DNA of 64,000 nt from Planctomycetia bacterium (GTDB taxonomy: Bacteria; Planctomycetota; Planctomycetia; Pirellulales; JACPPG01): positions 62,001 to 126,000 of the forward strand of contig JACPPG010000020.1 in NCBI GenBank assembly GCA_016191115.1, read 5' to 3'. The position numbers and the translations under genes were made by a program. The notes beneath the pieces are model-generated. The model did not search any database. It was not told the DNA's origin and saw nothing but the letters and a program-made list of their open reading frames with translations. Of this stretch, positions 38,675-46,942 are shown one piece after another (the stretch's first letter is position 1; every line of letters begins with the position of its first letter).

Positions 38675-40435
38675 ATGCAAGCTTCACCCGCCAACCGCGT
38701 CGGCCGTTCGCTCGGCCGCGCAAGCACCATTCGGCTCGTCGGCGCACTGGCGATCGCCTGTGCGCTCGCTGCTCTTCGCTCGGCGTCCGCGGCGATGCCC
38801 GACGACCAGGCGGAGCAGATTCGCCAGCACGTTGCCGCCGGCGAGTTCGGCCCGGCGCTGGCGCTGGCGCAGCAGGCGGCACCGGGCGATCGTGACGCGG
38901 TGCTGGCGACGATCGCCAAGGCGCAGGCCGGCGTCGGCGCGCGCAGCGCGTCGTACAACACGTTGGCGGGAATGTCCGATGGCCGCACCCGCAGCCGCGC
39001 CTTGGACGAAATGGCGGCGATGCCCGCCCGCGGCGCCATGGGCGGCGGTGCGAACTTCGGTCCGCTGATCGCGCTGATCACCAATACCGTCTCGCCCGAC
39101 TCGTGGGAGGACACCGAAAGCGGCGCGCCGGGCCGGATCATGCCGTTCCCCAACGGCGTGTACGTCGATGCCGAGGGGATGATGCGGCGCGTCGCGCAAC
39201 AAGACGACGGGCAACTGGCAGCACTGCGCCGCGCCGAGCGTCACGAGCGCGTCGGCGCCGACGTGCGGCGCTCCTCGCCGCTGCGGAAGGTATCGCTGGC
39301 GCGCCTGGAGCGCGAGATTCAGCTTCGGCTGGCGGCCGGCGAGCCGCTGGACGAAGAAATGCTCGTGCTGGCCGGACTGAAGCGCGTGCAATACGTTCTC
39401 GCCTATCCTGAGTCGGGGGACGTGGTTCTGGCCGGCCCCGCCAGCGACTGGACGCTCGACCGCGAGTCGCGCTATACAAGCGTCGACGACGGCCAGCCCA
39501 TCGTGCGGTTGGATCACCTGGTGACCCTGCTGCGACGGCAGGAATCGGCGCCCGATAAACCGTTCTATTGCTCCATCGTTCCCACGAACGAGGGCATGGC
39601 CAAGGCGCACGCATTCCTGGAGAAGCAGAGCGGTGCGGCGCTGAAGCCGGGACAAAAGGGACGCTGGCTCGAAGAGCTGCGGAAACAGGTCGGCCGGCAG
39701 GCGATCGTGTTCGACGGCATCGATCCGGGTTCGAGCGTGGCGCAGGTATTAGTCGACGCCGACCACCACATGAAGCTGATCGGCATCGGTCTGGCGCCGG
39801 GCACGTTGAAGGTGCCCAGCTATCTGAGCATGATCAAGGTCGGCCGCGGCGAGTCGCCGCCCGCCTTGGATTTGCTGCGGTGGTGGTTCACGCTCAACTA
39901 TGACGCCGTCGTGGCCAGCGCCGATCGCGACGCCTTCGAGATCCGCGGCCAGGGCGTGCAAGTCCTAAGCGAAAACGAGCTGTTGACGGCCACTGGGCAG
40001 CAGGTCCACACCGGCAAGGCCGAGCCCTTGAACCAGGAGTTCGCCCGCAACTTCACCAAGGACTTCGCGGCCCTATGCGCGAAGTACCCGGTATACGCCG
40101 AGCTGCGGAACGTGTTCGACCTGGCGCTCGTGGCAGCGCTCGTCGACGCGGAAGGGCTGGCCGAGCGCGTGGGCTGGCATCCCACGTGCTTTACCGACGG
40201 TCAAAGGTACCCGATGCCCACCGAGACCGCACCGCGTTTCGTGGACACCGTCTTGAACCACCGCGTGGTGAACCGGACGGACATTCTGGCGGCGGTCAGC
40301 GGCGGCGTTTCGGTCGACCCGCGCAACACGGTGAAGCGGGAAAACATCCAGACCGAGACGAGCGGCCGGCTGAATAGCGACCGGGCGCGGAACAGCCCCG
40401 TCGACGTGGCCCGGCGCGGCTGGTGGTGGGACTAA
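38675..40435 (+). CDS. Secreted DUF1598 protein
   Basis: A 586-residue exported protein with signal peptide (about 1-40) and a long conserved region that I recognise as the planctomycete-specific DUF1598: RVQYVLAYPESGDVVLAGPA, SIVPTNEGMAKAHAFL, VLVDADHHMKLIGIGL, VPSYLSMIK and RWWFTLNYDAV. Function unknown. An N-terminal helical part (about 42-110) resembles a short repeat of ARM/TPR type. GAGG lies about 7 bases before the ATG. Confidence 0.88.
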   Translation: MQASPANRVGRSLGRASTIRLVGALAIACALAALRSASAAMPDDQAEQIRQHVAAGEFGPALALAQQAAPGDRDAVLATIAKAQAGVGARSASYNTLAGMSDGRTRSRALDEMAAMPARGAMGGGANFGPLIALITNTVSPDSWEDTESGAPGRIMPFPNGVYVDAEGMMRRVAQQDDGQLAALRRAERHERVGADVRRSSPLRKVSLARLEREIQLRLAAGEPLDEEMLVLAGLKRVQYVLAYPESGDVVLAGPASDWTLDRESRYTSVDDGQPIVRLDHLVTLLRRQESAPDKPFYCSIVPTNEGMAKAHAFLEKQSGAALKPGQKGRWLEELRKQVGRQAIVFDGIDPGSSVAQVLVDADHHMKLIGIGLAPGTLKVPSYLSMIKVGRGESPPALDLLRWWFTLNYDAVVASADRDAFEIRGQGVQVLSENELLTATGQQVHTGKAEPLNQEFARNFTKDFAALCAKYPVYAELRNVFDLALVAALVDAEGLAERVGWHPTCFTDGQRYPMPTETAPRFVDTVLNHRVVNRTDILAAVSGGVSVDPRNTVKRENIQTETSGRLNSDRARNSPVDVARRGWWWD

Positions 40436-40471
40436 AGCTGCACAGCCACCTTTGGCTGTTTGCGGCGCGCC

Positions 40472-40640
40472 TCAGAACGGCGGCGGGACGCTTTCCCCGC
40501 CGTCGCGGGTGTGGATCGCGTGCCACACCTCTCGGTCGACGCCGTTGGCGACGAAGTGCGCCGACCCGTCGAGCACCAGCACGTTCACGCCGCCGGGGTG
40601 CATGCTGCGGGCACCAATCCGCACGTTGTACTCGTCCCGT
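40472..40640 (-). pseudogene. DUF1559 C-terminal remnant
   Basis: About 50 codons carrying the DUF1559 tail: ARSMHPGGVNVLVLDGSAHFVANGVDREVWHAI. The prepilin leader and body are missing. Upstream it runs directly into the broken secreted-protein gene, so the junction marks a rearrangement. Confidence 0.8.
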
Positions 40641-40942
40641 TGATCTGGGTGCAGTCCGCATCCAAATAGAAGAACACGGCTCTCCAAACGGCGTTGCACG
40701 CCTTTTGCGGCTGCGCACAGTCGTCCTGTGAACTGCCACTTGCACACTGATAGATGTCTTGCGAATCGCGATCCTCATAGAACCGCGGGATAACCTCAAG
40801 ACATCCTCCGCAGCCATTTTCGATGAACGCACAACATTTGCCATTGTGCATTATTGTGCATGGCAAATGCAGGGAATGCCCACACGAGTGTCCCGACGAT
40901 CCCAACCAGCGCCAGACCAGAAATCGCAAGGGAGAAACGCAT
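40585..40942 (-). pseudogene. Small Cys-rich secreted protein, broken by a 10-bp duplication
   Basis: The ATG at 40942 has a perfect GGAGG site and begins a signal peptide (RFSLAISGLALVGIVGTLV). Just after the cleavage site the base word ATTGTGCATT (plus strand) is repeated in tandem at 40843-40862, shifting the frame; the intact frame continues as HNGKCCAFIENGCGGCLEVI and then QCASGSSQDDCAQPQK. Removing 10 bases restores one continuous reading frame. Its 3' end (from about 40640) reads out of frame through the DUF1559 remnant, so it is also truncated. Confidence 0.75.
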
Positions 40943-40944
40943 CG

Positions 40945-41361
40945 TTACGCCTCCTTTGTAGGGCGAGCACGATAGACAAGAACGCCGAAAACGGAGAGCA
41001 CGAACGTCCCTACGAAGCCCAGAAGGATGGCGAGCCACCACGACGAAGGCTGTGGCGGCACGACGGGCAACTGTCCGGTGACATATACCTCGTGCGCCAA
41101 ATTGTCGTGCACCCGGACGCCAGTGGGCAGCGTCGCTTCAAACTTGGTTGGGTCGGCATCGCCAGGCAAAGGGACGACGTCCGAGGTCCTCATACGTAAA
41201 CCGCGTGTGCCTTCACCAGCGGTTCCGAAGACATAGAGCCGTCGTGCTAACCGTTCACGGAGAAAGCGGACCTGCGCGACAAAGCGATCCTTATCAAAAC
41301 GGTGCTCGCTGTCCCAGGGAATAACACACGTTGCTAGGATGTCCGCCGGATAGCGTTTCAT
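40945..41361 (-). pseudogene. DapA-family 5' fragment fused to a membrane-protein tail
   Basis: Starting at ATG 41361 (AAGGA 9 bases upstream), the first ~52 codons are the N-terminus of a dihydrodipicolinate synthase/KDG-aldolase family protein: DILATCVIPWD, FVAQVRFLRERL and LYVFGTAGEG. At about 41205 the sequence changes to an unrelated tail with one membrane segment (SSWWLAILLGFVGTFVLSVFGVLVYRAR). The catalytic Lys and Tyr of a DapA-type aldolase are missing. The tail ends 3 bases before the small secreted gene, so tail and secreted gene probably arrived together. Confidence 0.78.
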
Positions 41362-41401
41362 GAAGTCTGTTCCTTGGGGCACAGCCCGATGCCGCTGACG
41401 C

Positions 41402-42370
41402 TCAGGCGTTGACGATATTCGTGGGCGTGCCGGCGAGGAAATTGGCTATGTTGGCGACCGTCGACTCCATCAGCCGGCGCCGCGCGGCCAGCGTCGCCCA
41501 GGCAATGTGCGGTGTGATGACGCAGTTCTTCGCGCGCAGCAAGGGATTATCGGGCCTAATCGGCTCTTGCGAGACGACGTCCACGGCCGCGGCCGCGAGC
41601 CGTCCGCTGTCGAGCGCCGCCGCCAGATCAGCTTCGACGACCAGATCGCCCCGCGAGGTGTTAATGAGCACGGTCTGCGGCCGGGCGCGGCGCAGGAGGT
41701 CCCGATTCACGATGCCATGGGTTTCCGGCGTCGACGGGCAGTGCAGGCTGATCACGTCCGAGCGCGCGAACAACTCCTGTAGCTCGGCCCAGGCAAACGG
41801 CTGGTAATCCGGCGCCTGCCCGCGACGGAGGTCGAACGCCAGGACGTGCATGCCGAAGGCGTGCGCCAATTCTCCCACGCGGCGGCCAATCCGTCCGAAG
41901 CCGACGATGCCCATCGTCCGGCCGGCAAGTTCGACGAGCGGCGTCCTCCAGAAACAGAAGTCGGCCGAGCGACTCCACTCCCCTTCATGCACTGCCCGGT
42001 CGTGCAGGCCGACGTGATGACAAAGGTGCAGTAGAAGGGCGAAGGCAAACTGGGCAACCGAATCGGTTCCATAGATCGGCACGTTTGACACCGGCACGCC
42101 ATGCTCGCGGGCCGCGGCGACGTCCACGCAATCGGCGCCGGTCGCGGTGACCGCCACGAACCGCACGTCCGGCACCTGCTGGAAGAACTCCCGCGAAAGC
42201 TTGACCTTGTTGATCACCAGCACCGTTGCGCCGCGCGATCGGGAGACGACCGTTTCGGCCAGGCTGTGGTCGTAAACAACGACATTCCCCAGCGCCTCCA
42301 GGTCTGTCCACGGATTGTCGCCGGGATTCAGCGTGGCGCCATCGAGAACGACGATCTTGGGCGAGGCCAT
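41402..42370 (-). CDS. D-2-hydroxyacid dehydrogenase
   Basis: A 322-residue cytoplasmic NAD(P)H-dependent dehydrogenase of the glycerate/hydroxypyruvate reductase type. The Rossmann motif GFGRIG is at 157-162; catalytic Arg240 (NTSRGD), Glu269 (SQEP) and His288 (TPHIAW) are all present. It lies about 100 bases downstream of the ROK regulator and just upstream of the DapA-family fragment on the same strand. In sugar-acid pathways such enzymes reduce the 2-keto product of an aldolase, which would fit this locus; the true substrate is unknown. Confidence 0.93.
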   Translation of the reverse strand: MASPKIVVLDGATLNPGDNPWTDLEALGNVVVYDHSLAETVVSRSRGATVLVINKVKLSREFFQQVPDVRFVAVTATGADCVDVAAAREHGVPVSNVPIYGTDSVAQFAFALLLHLCHHVGLHDRAVHEGEWSRSADFCFWRTPLVELAGRTMGIVGFGRIGRRVGELAHAFGMHVLAFDLRRGQAPDYQPFAWAELQELFARSDVISLHCPSTPETHGIVNRDLLRRARPQTVLINTSRGDLVVEADLAAALDSGRLAAAAVDVVSQEPIRPDNPLLRAKNCVITPHIAWATLAARRRLMESTVANIANFLAGTPTNIVNA

Positions 42371-42468
42371 GAGGCACGTCTCAAAAAACCGGCCTGCGTG
42401 CGAATTCGGCCGTGGGCGCTCATGCCCCTGGAAGCGGACCGCACCGCGAAGGACGGCCGGTTGCCATT

Positions 42469-43665
42469 CTAGCCAGTCAGCTTCCCCGCGTGGGCAAGAC
42501 TATCGCCGACGAACGTGACCAACGACAGGAATTTCCCGCGCGGGCCGAGCATGGCGGGTGTCAGTTTCGCCAGCTCCGTACCGGCCGGCTTGAAGCAGGC
42601 GTGCGCTGCCAGCCACAACCGCCGTAGCAACACCGGCCGATCCCGAAACACGTACCCGTCGACCACGATGCAATCGGGGTCGAAACAGGCCGCGGAGCTG
42701 GCCAAGGCCTTGCCGGCCAAACTGACGATTTCGTCGATCAGTCGCTGCGCATACGGCCATTGTTGTTCGTCGGCTAATCGAACGACCTCGTCAATTGTCT
42801 TCGCGGCCCGGCCACTGCTTGCCAGGTGCAGCAGTTGCTTCACCCGGGCCTGGCCGGCGTTCCGTTTGAGGTCGGCCGCAATCCGTCGCGCAATGGCCGG
42901 GCCACTGATCGAGGCCTCCAAGCATCCTCGCTGGCCGCAACCGCACGCCGCGCCGTTGGGCGAGACCACGACGTGCCCGATCTCGCCGCTACGCCGATGC
43001 CCGCCGCGAAACAGTTGGCCGTTCACGACTGGTCGGGCACTAACGCCGTCAGCGACGTTGAAATACAACATGACCTCGCTGCCTTGACCGGCGCCATGAC
43101 GGTATTCGGCGACAGCGCGGTCGCGCCCATCGCTACAAAAGACGGTGAGCCCGAAAACATCTTGTGCCAGACGGGCCAGCGGCGTTTTGCGCCATGGCAG
43201 CACCGTGGAGAACTCAAGCACCCCGTCGGCCGACACATAGCCGTTCACGTTGACGCCGAGGGCTCGCAGATCGCGCCAATCGACGCGCGCTCGATCCACC
43301 AGCCGGCGCGCCGCTCGTTCCAAGCGGCGCAAGGAGGCCTCTGGCTGGGGAGCCGACCCCATTTCAACGGTCGTTTGTTCCAGCATCATACCGGCGAAGT
43401 TGAGTACTCCGACCTCGGCCTGGGAACCATCAATGTCGATCGCCAGCAAGTGGCCGGGGGGCGCAAAACGAAGGACGGTCGCGGGCTTGCCGCGCCCCGC
43501 GACACGCGTCCCCGCGGAATGAACGAGCCCACGATCGCGCAGCCGCTTCAAGATGCACGACATGGTGGAACTCCCCATCCCCGTGATGCGGCGGAGTTCT
43601 GCCTGGGTCTCGGCCCGGCCGGAACGAATGAGGTCGAGAATCTGTTGGTCGGAAAGATTGTCCAT
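42469..43665 (-). CDS. ROK-family transcriptional repressor
   Basis: A 398-residue regulator. N-terminal winged helix (about 1-66; ETQAELRRITGMGSSTMSCILK) then a ROK sugar-binding fold (about 72-390). The ROK zinc site is intact: His231 in GEIGHVVV, and Cys241, Cys243, Cys248 in CGCGQRGCLEA. The usual kinase segment NDANAAALGE is replaced by SDGRDRAVAEY, so it is a sugar sensor rather than a glucokinase. It is divergent from the PEP-CTERM operon, and a perfect 7-bp inverted repeat lies in its own promoter region (43710-43730). Likely a repressor relieved by a sugar. Confidence 0.93.
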   Translation of the reverse strand: MDNLSDQQILDLIRSGRAETQAELRRITGMGSSTMSCILKRLRDRGLVHSAGTRVAGRGKPATVLRFAPPGHLLAIDIDGSQAEVGVLNFAGMMLEQTTVEMGSAPQPEASLRRLERAARRLVDRARVDWRDLRALGVNVNGYVSADGVLEFSTVLPWRKTPLARLAQDVFGLTVFCSDGRDRAVAEYRHGAGQGSEVMLYFNVADGVSARPVVNGQLFRGGHRRSGEIGHVVVSPNGAACGCGQRGCLEASISGPAIARRIAADLKRNAGQARVKQLLHLASSGRAAKTIDEVVRLADEQQWPYAQRLIDEIVSLAGKALASSAACFDPDCIVVDGYVFRDRPVLLRRLWLAAHACFKPAGTELAKLTPAMLGPRGKFLSLVTFVGDSLAHAGKLTG

Positions 43666-43709
43666 CCTTTTGGAGTCCCCCCTGCGAGAGCCTTCGCGCT
43701 TGCTACAGA

Positions 43710-43730
43710 TTATCTCAAAGCTGGAGATAA
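43710..43730. promoter_or_regulatory. Perfect inverted repeat, probable ROK operator
   Basis: TTATCTC, seven bases, GAGATAA: perfect 7-bp arms centred about 55 bases upstream of the ROK start codon. The right half-site overlaps a GATAAT-like -10 candidate on the minus strand. Its position suggests autoregulation, as is common for ROK repressors of the NagC/Mlc type. Confidence 0.6.
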
Positions 43731-43918
43731 AATAAAGGGCTTCTTATTGGCTTGGATCGGGCTCCCCGGGCGGGCGTCGGTCTCGCTCAAAGGCGACCAA
43801 CGCCGCCATTTCGATGTCTCTAGCTCGGCGGTTCGGAAGGTTCGTGGCCCCGGGGGCCATGGCCCCGGCGAGGGCGCCGCGTCCCCGACAAGCAGGGAGA
43901 AAAAAGCGGCACCTGCTC

Positions 43919-43947
43919 TTGACATTATGCTCGTATTACGTGATAAT
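43919..43947 (+). promoter_or_regulatory. Promoter P1 with operator-like spacer
   Basis: TTGACA at 43919-43924, a 17-base spacer, GATAAT at 43942-43947. The spacer contains the dyad CGTA-T-TACG at 43932-43940. It precedes the first PEP-CTERM/dockerin gene by about 145 bases and shares its spacer with promoters P2 and P3. Confidence 0.78.
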
Positions 43948-44090
43948 GTGGCCTAGCGAGGGTCGATCCTGGCGTGGACTTGCGGTCAACCAGCGCGGAC
44001 CGCATCACGGCGAGCTTCCGGCAAGCGCGGCTCTCGCATACCGCAACCCCTCGATTCACGCGAGTACTGTATCAAATTGGAGAGCGAACG

Positions 44091-45035
44091 ATGAAACGCA
44101 TCCCCGTTGCCGTTTGTTTGAGGGGTTGGCTGGCATTCGCCTTAATCGTGGGACTGGTCGCCTCGGCAAGCGTCGTGCAAGCGAGCCCGCCGCTGGCGAT
44201 CGAAACCTGGTCCGACGGGACGACCGCCGGCTGGGACAGCGTCGGCTCGAACTTGTTCAGCGACAATCCAGGCAGCGGCGGCAATCCCGGCGGCTGGCTG
44301 CGAGGCGTCCGCGGCGCGAACCCCATCTTTCAGATGGATGGTTCGGACGGGATTTTCAACGGCAACTACGGCACCATGTACGGGACGAGCTTGACGATCG
44401 GTTACGACGTCCGCGTCGAGGACGGCGGGATCAGCATCATTCGCATGGAACTGAGAAACCCGGCCGCTACGACGGACTGGCGCTACGAGTGGAACTTCTC
44501 CGCTAACCCGCTCGTGCCCGCGAATGGATGGACATCGCTGTCCGCCCCGATCAATACGGCCTGGTCGGATGCCCAGGCATTTGCCAACGGATGGACGGAG
44601 GTCGCCGGTTCGGGTACGTGGGCATCGGTGCTGGCGGACGTGGGCTCGCTCTCCTACCTTGTCACCATTACGCAAGGCGCGCCGCCACCTGTCGGCAGCA
44701 CGGCCGTGACCGGCATCGACAACTTTGCCATTTACGCAAGCAATCTCGTCCCTGGCGACATCAATGGCGACGGCCAGGTCAACTTGACCGACTACGGCAT
44801 CTTAAAGAGCTATTGGTTGCAGACCGTCAGCGGCGGCGTGTCAGTAGGCGACCTGAACAACGACAACACGGTCAACATTATCGACTTTGCGACTTTCAAG
44901 CAGGATTACATTGCGTTCAACGGCGGAAATGGCTCGGATCTGGTTGCCGTCCCGGAGCCGAGCGCTATGACCATGCTGCTGAGTGCCTGTGGTTTGCCCG
45001 CCTGGCTGATTATGCGTCGCCGTAAGTCGAGCTAG
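44091..45035 (+). CDS. PEP-CTERM secreted protein with dockerin-like repeats (paralogue 1)
   Basis: A 314-residue exported protein. Signal peptide (about 1-31), a beta-rich domain (about 35-220; IETWSDGTTAGWDSVGSNLF, GGNPGGWLRGVRGANPIFQM), two dockerin-like EF-hand repeats (GDINGDGQVNLTDYGILKSYW; GDLNNDNTVNIIDFATFKQDY), and the C-terminal PEP-CTERM sorting signal VPEPS, hydrophobic helix, MRRRK. The beta domain may bind carbohydrate. GGAGAG lies directly before the ATG spacer. Driven by P1. Confidence 0.9.
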   Translation: MKRIPVAVCLRGWLAFALIVGLVASASVVQASPPLAIETWSDGTTAGWDSVGSNLFSDNPGSGGNPGGWLRGVRGANPIFQMDGSDGIFNGNYGTMYGTSLTIGYDVRVEDGGISIIRMELRNPAATTDWRYEWNFSANPLVPANGWTSLSAPINTAWSDAQAFANGWTEVAGSGTWASVLADVGSLSYLVTITQGAPPPVGSTAVTGIDNFAIYASNLVPGDINGDGQVNLTDYGILKSYWLQTVSGGVSVGDLNNDNTVNIIDFATFKQDYIAFNGGNGSDLVAVPEPSAMTMLLSACGLPAWLIMRRRKSS

Positions 45036-45411
45036 TGGGCTCAACATTCCTTGGGAGCCGGCCGGGCGGCTCTTTCGTCGTTCCGTAGCGCGGCGCGCCG
45101 GGCACTTTGGTGGGCCAACGATAATATCGATTTCAGGCATAAAGTATCGAAGCGGCAGCGAAGGCGGCCGCCTCGTTGGCTGGCGTTCGCGTGCGTCTCG
45201 ATATGGGCTTTTTCTCGGCCCGCGCGGCCATGAAAAGACCGAGCGAGGCGCCGGCCGCGCGCTTGACAATATGCTCGTAATACGTGATAATCTGCCTTGG
45301 GACACGGCAATCCCCGACGCGTGCGCGAGACGGCGAATCGGCGAAAACACGGGAAGCGGCCAGTTGGTTCTTGACCAAGTTCCTTTCCTATCGCATCAAC
45401 GGGAGCTAACG
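45036..45411. other. Intergenic with promoter P2
   Basis: About 375 bases. Contains P2 and a leader ending in GGGAGC before the next ATG. GC-rich sequence before P2 may include a terminator for the first PEP-CTERM gene but no clear stem with T-run is seen. Confidence 0.6.
45263..45291 (+). promoter_or_regulatory. Promoter P2 with operator-like spacer
   Basis: TTGACA at 45263-45268, 17-base spacer ATATGCTCGTAATACGT, GATAAT at 45286-45291. The spacer differs from P1 at only two positions and carries the dyad CGTA-A-TACG at 45276-45284. It would drive the long run of genes starting at 45412. Confidence 0.78.
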
Positions 45412-46137
45412 ATGAGACGCGTTTCAGCTTGCTCGGGGTTTTTTGTGATCGCCGGATTGTTGGCCGTTGCCTCGGTGGCGCGAGGCGCGCCCGTGGCGAT
45501 TGAGACCTGGTCGAGTGGCACTACCGCCGGCTGGGACAGCCTCGGATCGAACCTTTTCAACGACAACCCGGGCTCCGGCGGCAATCCCGGCGGCTGGCTG
45601 CGCGGCGTTCGCGGCGCGAATCCCATTTTCCAAATGAACGGATCCGCCGGATTGTTTAATGGGAACTACGGCGTCAAGTTTGGAACCAGCCTGACACTCG
45701 GCTACGACGTGTACGTCGAGGATGGCGGCATCAGCGGGATTCGACTCGAGATGAGGAACTCGACCGACACCACCGACTGGCGCTATGAATGGGATCTTAG
45801 CGCCACGCCGCAATTGCACGCGGATGGCTGGGTCTCGAAGTCCGCGCCGATCGATACGACGTGGTCGGATGCCCAAGCCATCGCCAATGGCTGGACACGC
45901 GTGGCCGGCGCCGGCTCGTGGGCTTCGGTGCTCGCGGACGTCGGACAGGATTCGTACCTCGTCACCCTCACCGGCGGTGCTCCACCGCCGATCGGCAGCG
46001 CGGAATCGACCGGATTGGATAACTTCGCGATCTCGAAAGTGCCCGAGCCGGCGACGGCAAGCCTGATGGGAGTTGCCGCATTGATATCGTTGTCAGCGCG
46101 AAGGTGGAGGAAGCGAGCCAAGTACCATAGGATTTAG
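45412..46137 (+). CDS. PEP-CTERM secreted protein (paralogue 2, no dockerin)
   Basis: A 241-residue exported protein, closely related to paralogue 1 across the whole beta domain (IETWSSGTTAGWDSLGSNLF, GGNPGGWLRGVRGANPIFQM). It goes straight from that domain to the PEP-CTERM signal (KVPEPATASLMG ... ARRWRKRAK), lacking the dockerin-like repeats. Start ATG 45412 after GGGAGC. First gene of the long P2 transcription unit. Confidence 0.88.
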   Translation: MRRVSACSGFFVIAGLLAVASVARGAPVAIETWSSGTTAGWDSLGSNLFNDNPGSGGNPGGWLRGVRGANPIFQMNGSAGLFNGNYGVKFGTSLTLGYDVYVEDGGISGIRLEMRNSTDTTDWRYEWDLSATPQLHADGWVSKSAPIDTTWSDAQAIANGWTRVAGAGSWASVLADVGQDSYLVTLTGGAPPPIGSAESTGLDNFAISKVPEPATASLMGVAALISLSARRWRKRAKYHRI

Positions 46138-46192
46138 GCCCGCGGCACACGAGGCATCCCGGGAAATGGCAGGAAACTGCGGAGCATATGCG

Positions 46193-46942
46193 ATGGAACT
46201 GGATGCAATCGCAGAATCGTTTCACACAAGTGGCTGGGTGGTCATGCATGAAATGTTCAGCGCCGCGGATGTGCGCGAGATCAAAGCGCAGTTGGCTCGC
46301 TACCGAAGTGAGGTCGTTGGGGGGCTCGACGCGGGAGAGGTCTATTTCGAGCGTGATCGGGCGGGCGAGCTGAAGGCGCTCCACGGAATGGAGCGCCATT
46401 CGTCCTTCTTTAGCGCGCTTCGGCACGATCCTCGATTGTTGAGGATCGTCGGCGCGATCTGGCCGGCCGGCTCGATCGTGGCGGAATCGGTGATGTTCTT
46501 TGGAAAACCGCCGAGGGGCGCCGAAGCGCCCGCCCACCAGGATAACGCATTTCTGTGCTTGGAGCCTCCTGATGCGTTGACCGCGACGATCGCCATCGAC
46601 GCGTCGAGCCGCGAGAATGGCGCCTTAACATGCCGCGCGGGCTCGCATCGCCTGGGGCTGCTGGCTCATCGACAGTCGGGTGTGTTGGGCTTCAGCCGTA
46701 CGTTGGACGAGCCGATCGGGGTCGACCGCTTTCCAGCCGTCATGCTGGAAATGCAACCTGGCGACGTGGCGTTGCATCACTGCAATACGATCCACTGGAG
46801 CGGCCCCAACGAGACCGCACGCGCCCGGCGGCAAGTGGGCATCGGCTATCGAAGCTCACTAGCTACGCGCGACGGCTGCGCTTGGGCGACCTATCAGGAC
46901 GATCTTCGAACTTTGCACAGTGCGCGGGGTTCTCACAAATGA
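46193..46942 (+). CDS. Phytanoyl-CoA dioxygenase (PhyH)-family oxygenase
   Basis: A 249-residue cytoplasmic protein of the Fe(II)/2-oxoglutarate oxygenase superfamily. The iron-binding facial triad can be read as His115 and Asp117 (APAHQDNAF) with distal His201 (HHCNTIHWSGPN); Arg in RRQVGIGYR would bind 2-oxoglutarate. ATG 46193 has GGAG 8 bases upstream; ATG 46166 is an alternative. It overlaps the next gene by ATGA. PhyH members hydroxylate many small substrates; in this operon a role in modifying a sugar or lipid is possible but not shown. Confidence 0.88.
   Translation: MELDAIAESFHTSGWVVMHEMFSAADVREIKAQLARYRSEVVGGLDAGEVYFERDRAGELKALHGMERHSSFFSALRHDPRLLRIVGAIWPAGSIVAESVMFFGKPPRGAEAPAHQDNAFLCLEPPDALTATIAIDASSRENGALTCRAGSHRLGLLAHRQSGVLGFSRTLDEPIGVDRFPAVMLEMQPGDVALHHCNTIHWSGPNETARARRQVGIGYRSSLATRDGCAWATYQDDLRTLHSARGSHK

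Larger units (their letters stand above)
43666..44090. other. Divergent regulatory region
   Basis: About 425 bases between the ROK gene and the first PEP-CTERM gene. It holds the TTATCTC/GAGATAA inverted repeat, the sigma-70-like promoter P1 with its operator-like spacer, and a leader of about 140 bases ending in a GGAGAG ribosome site. No gene is supported. Confidence 0.7.
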
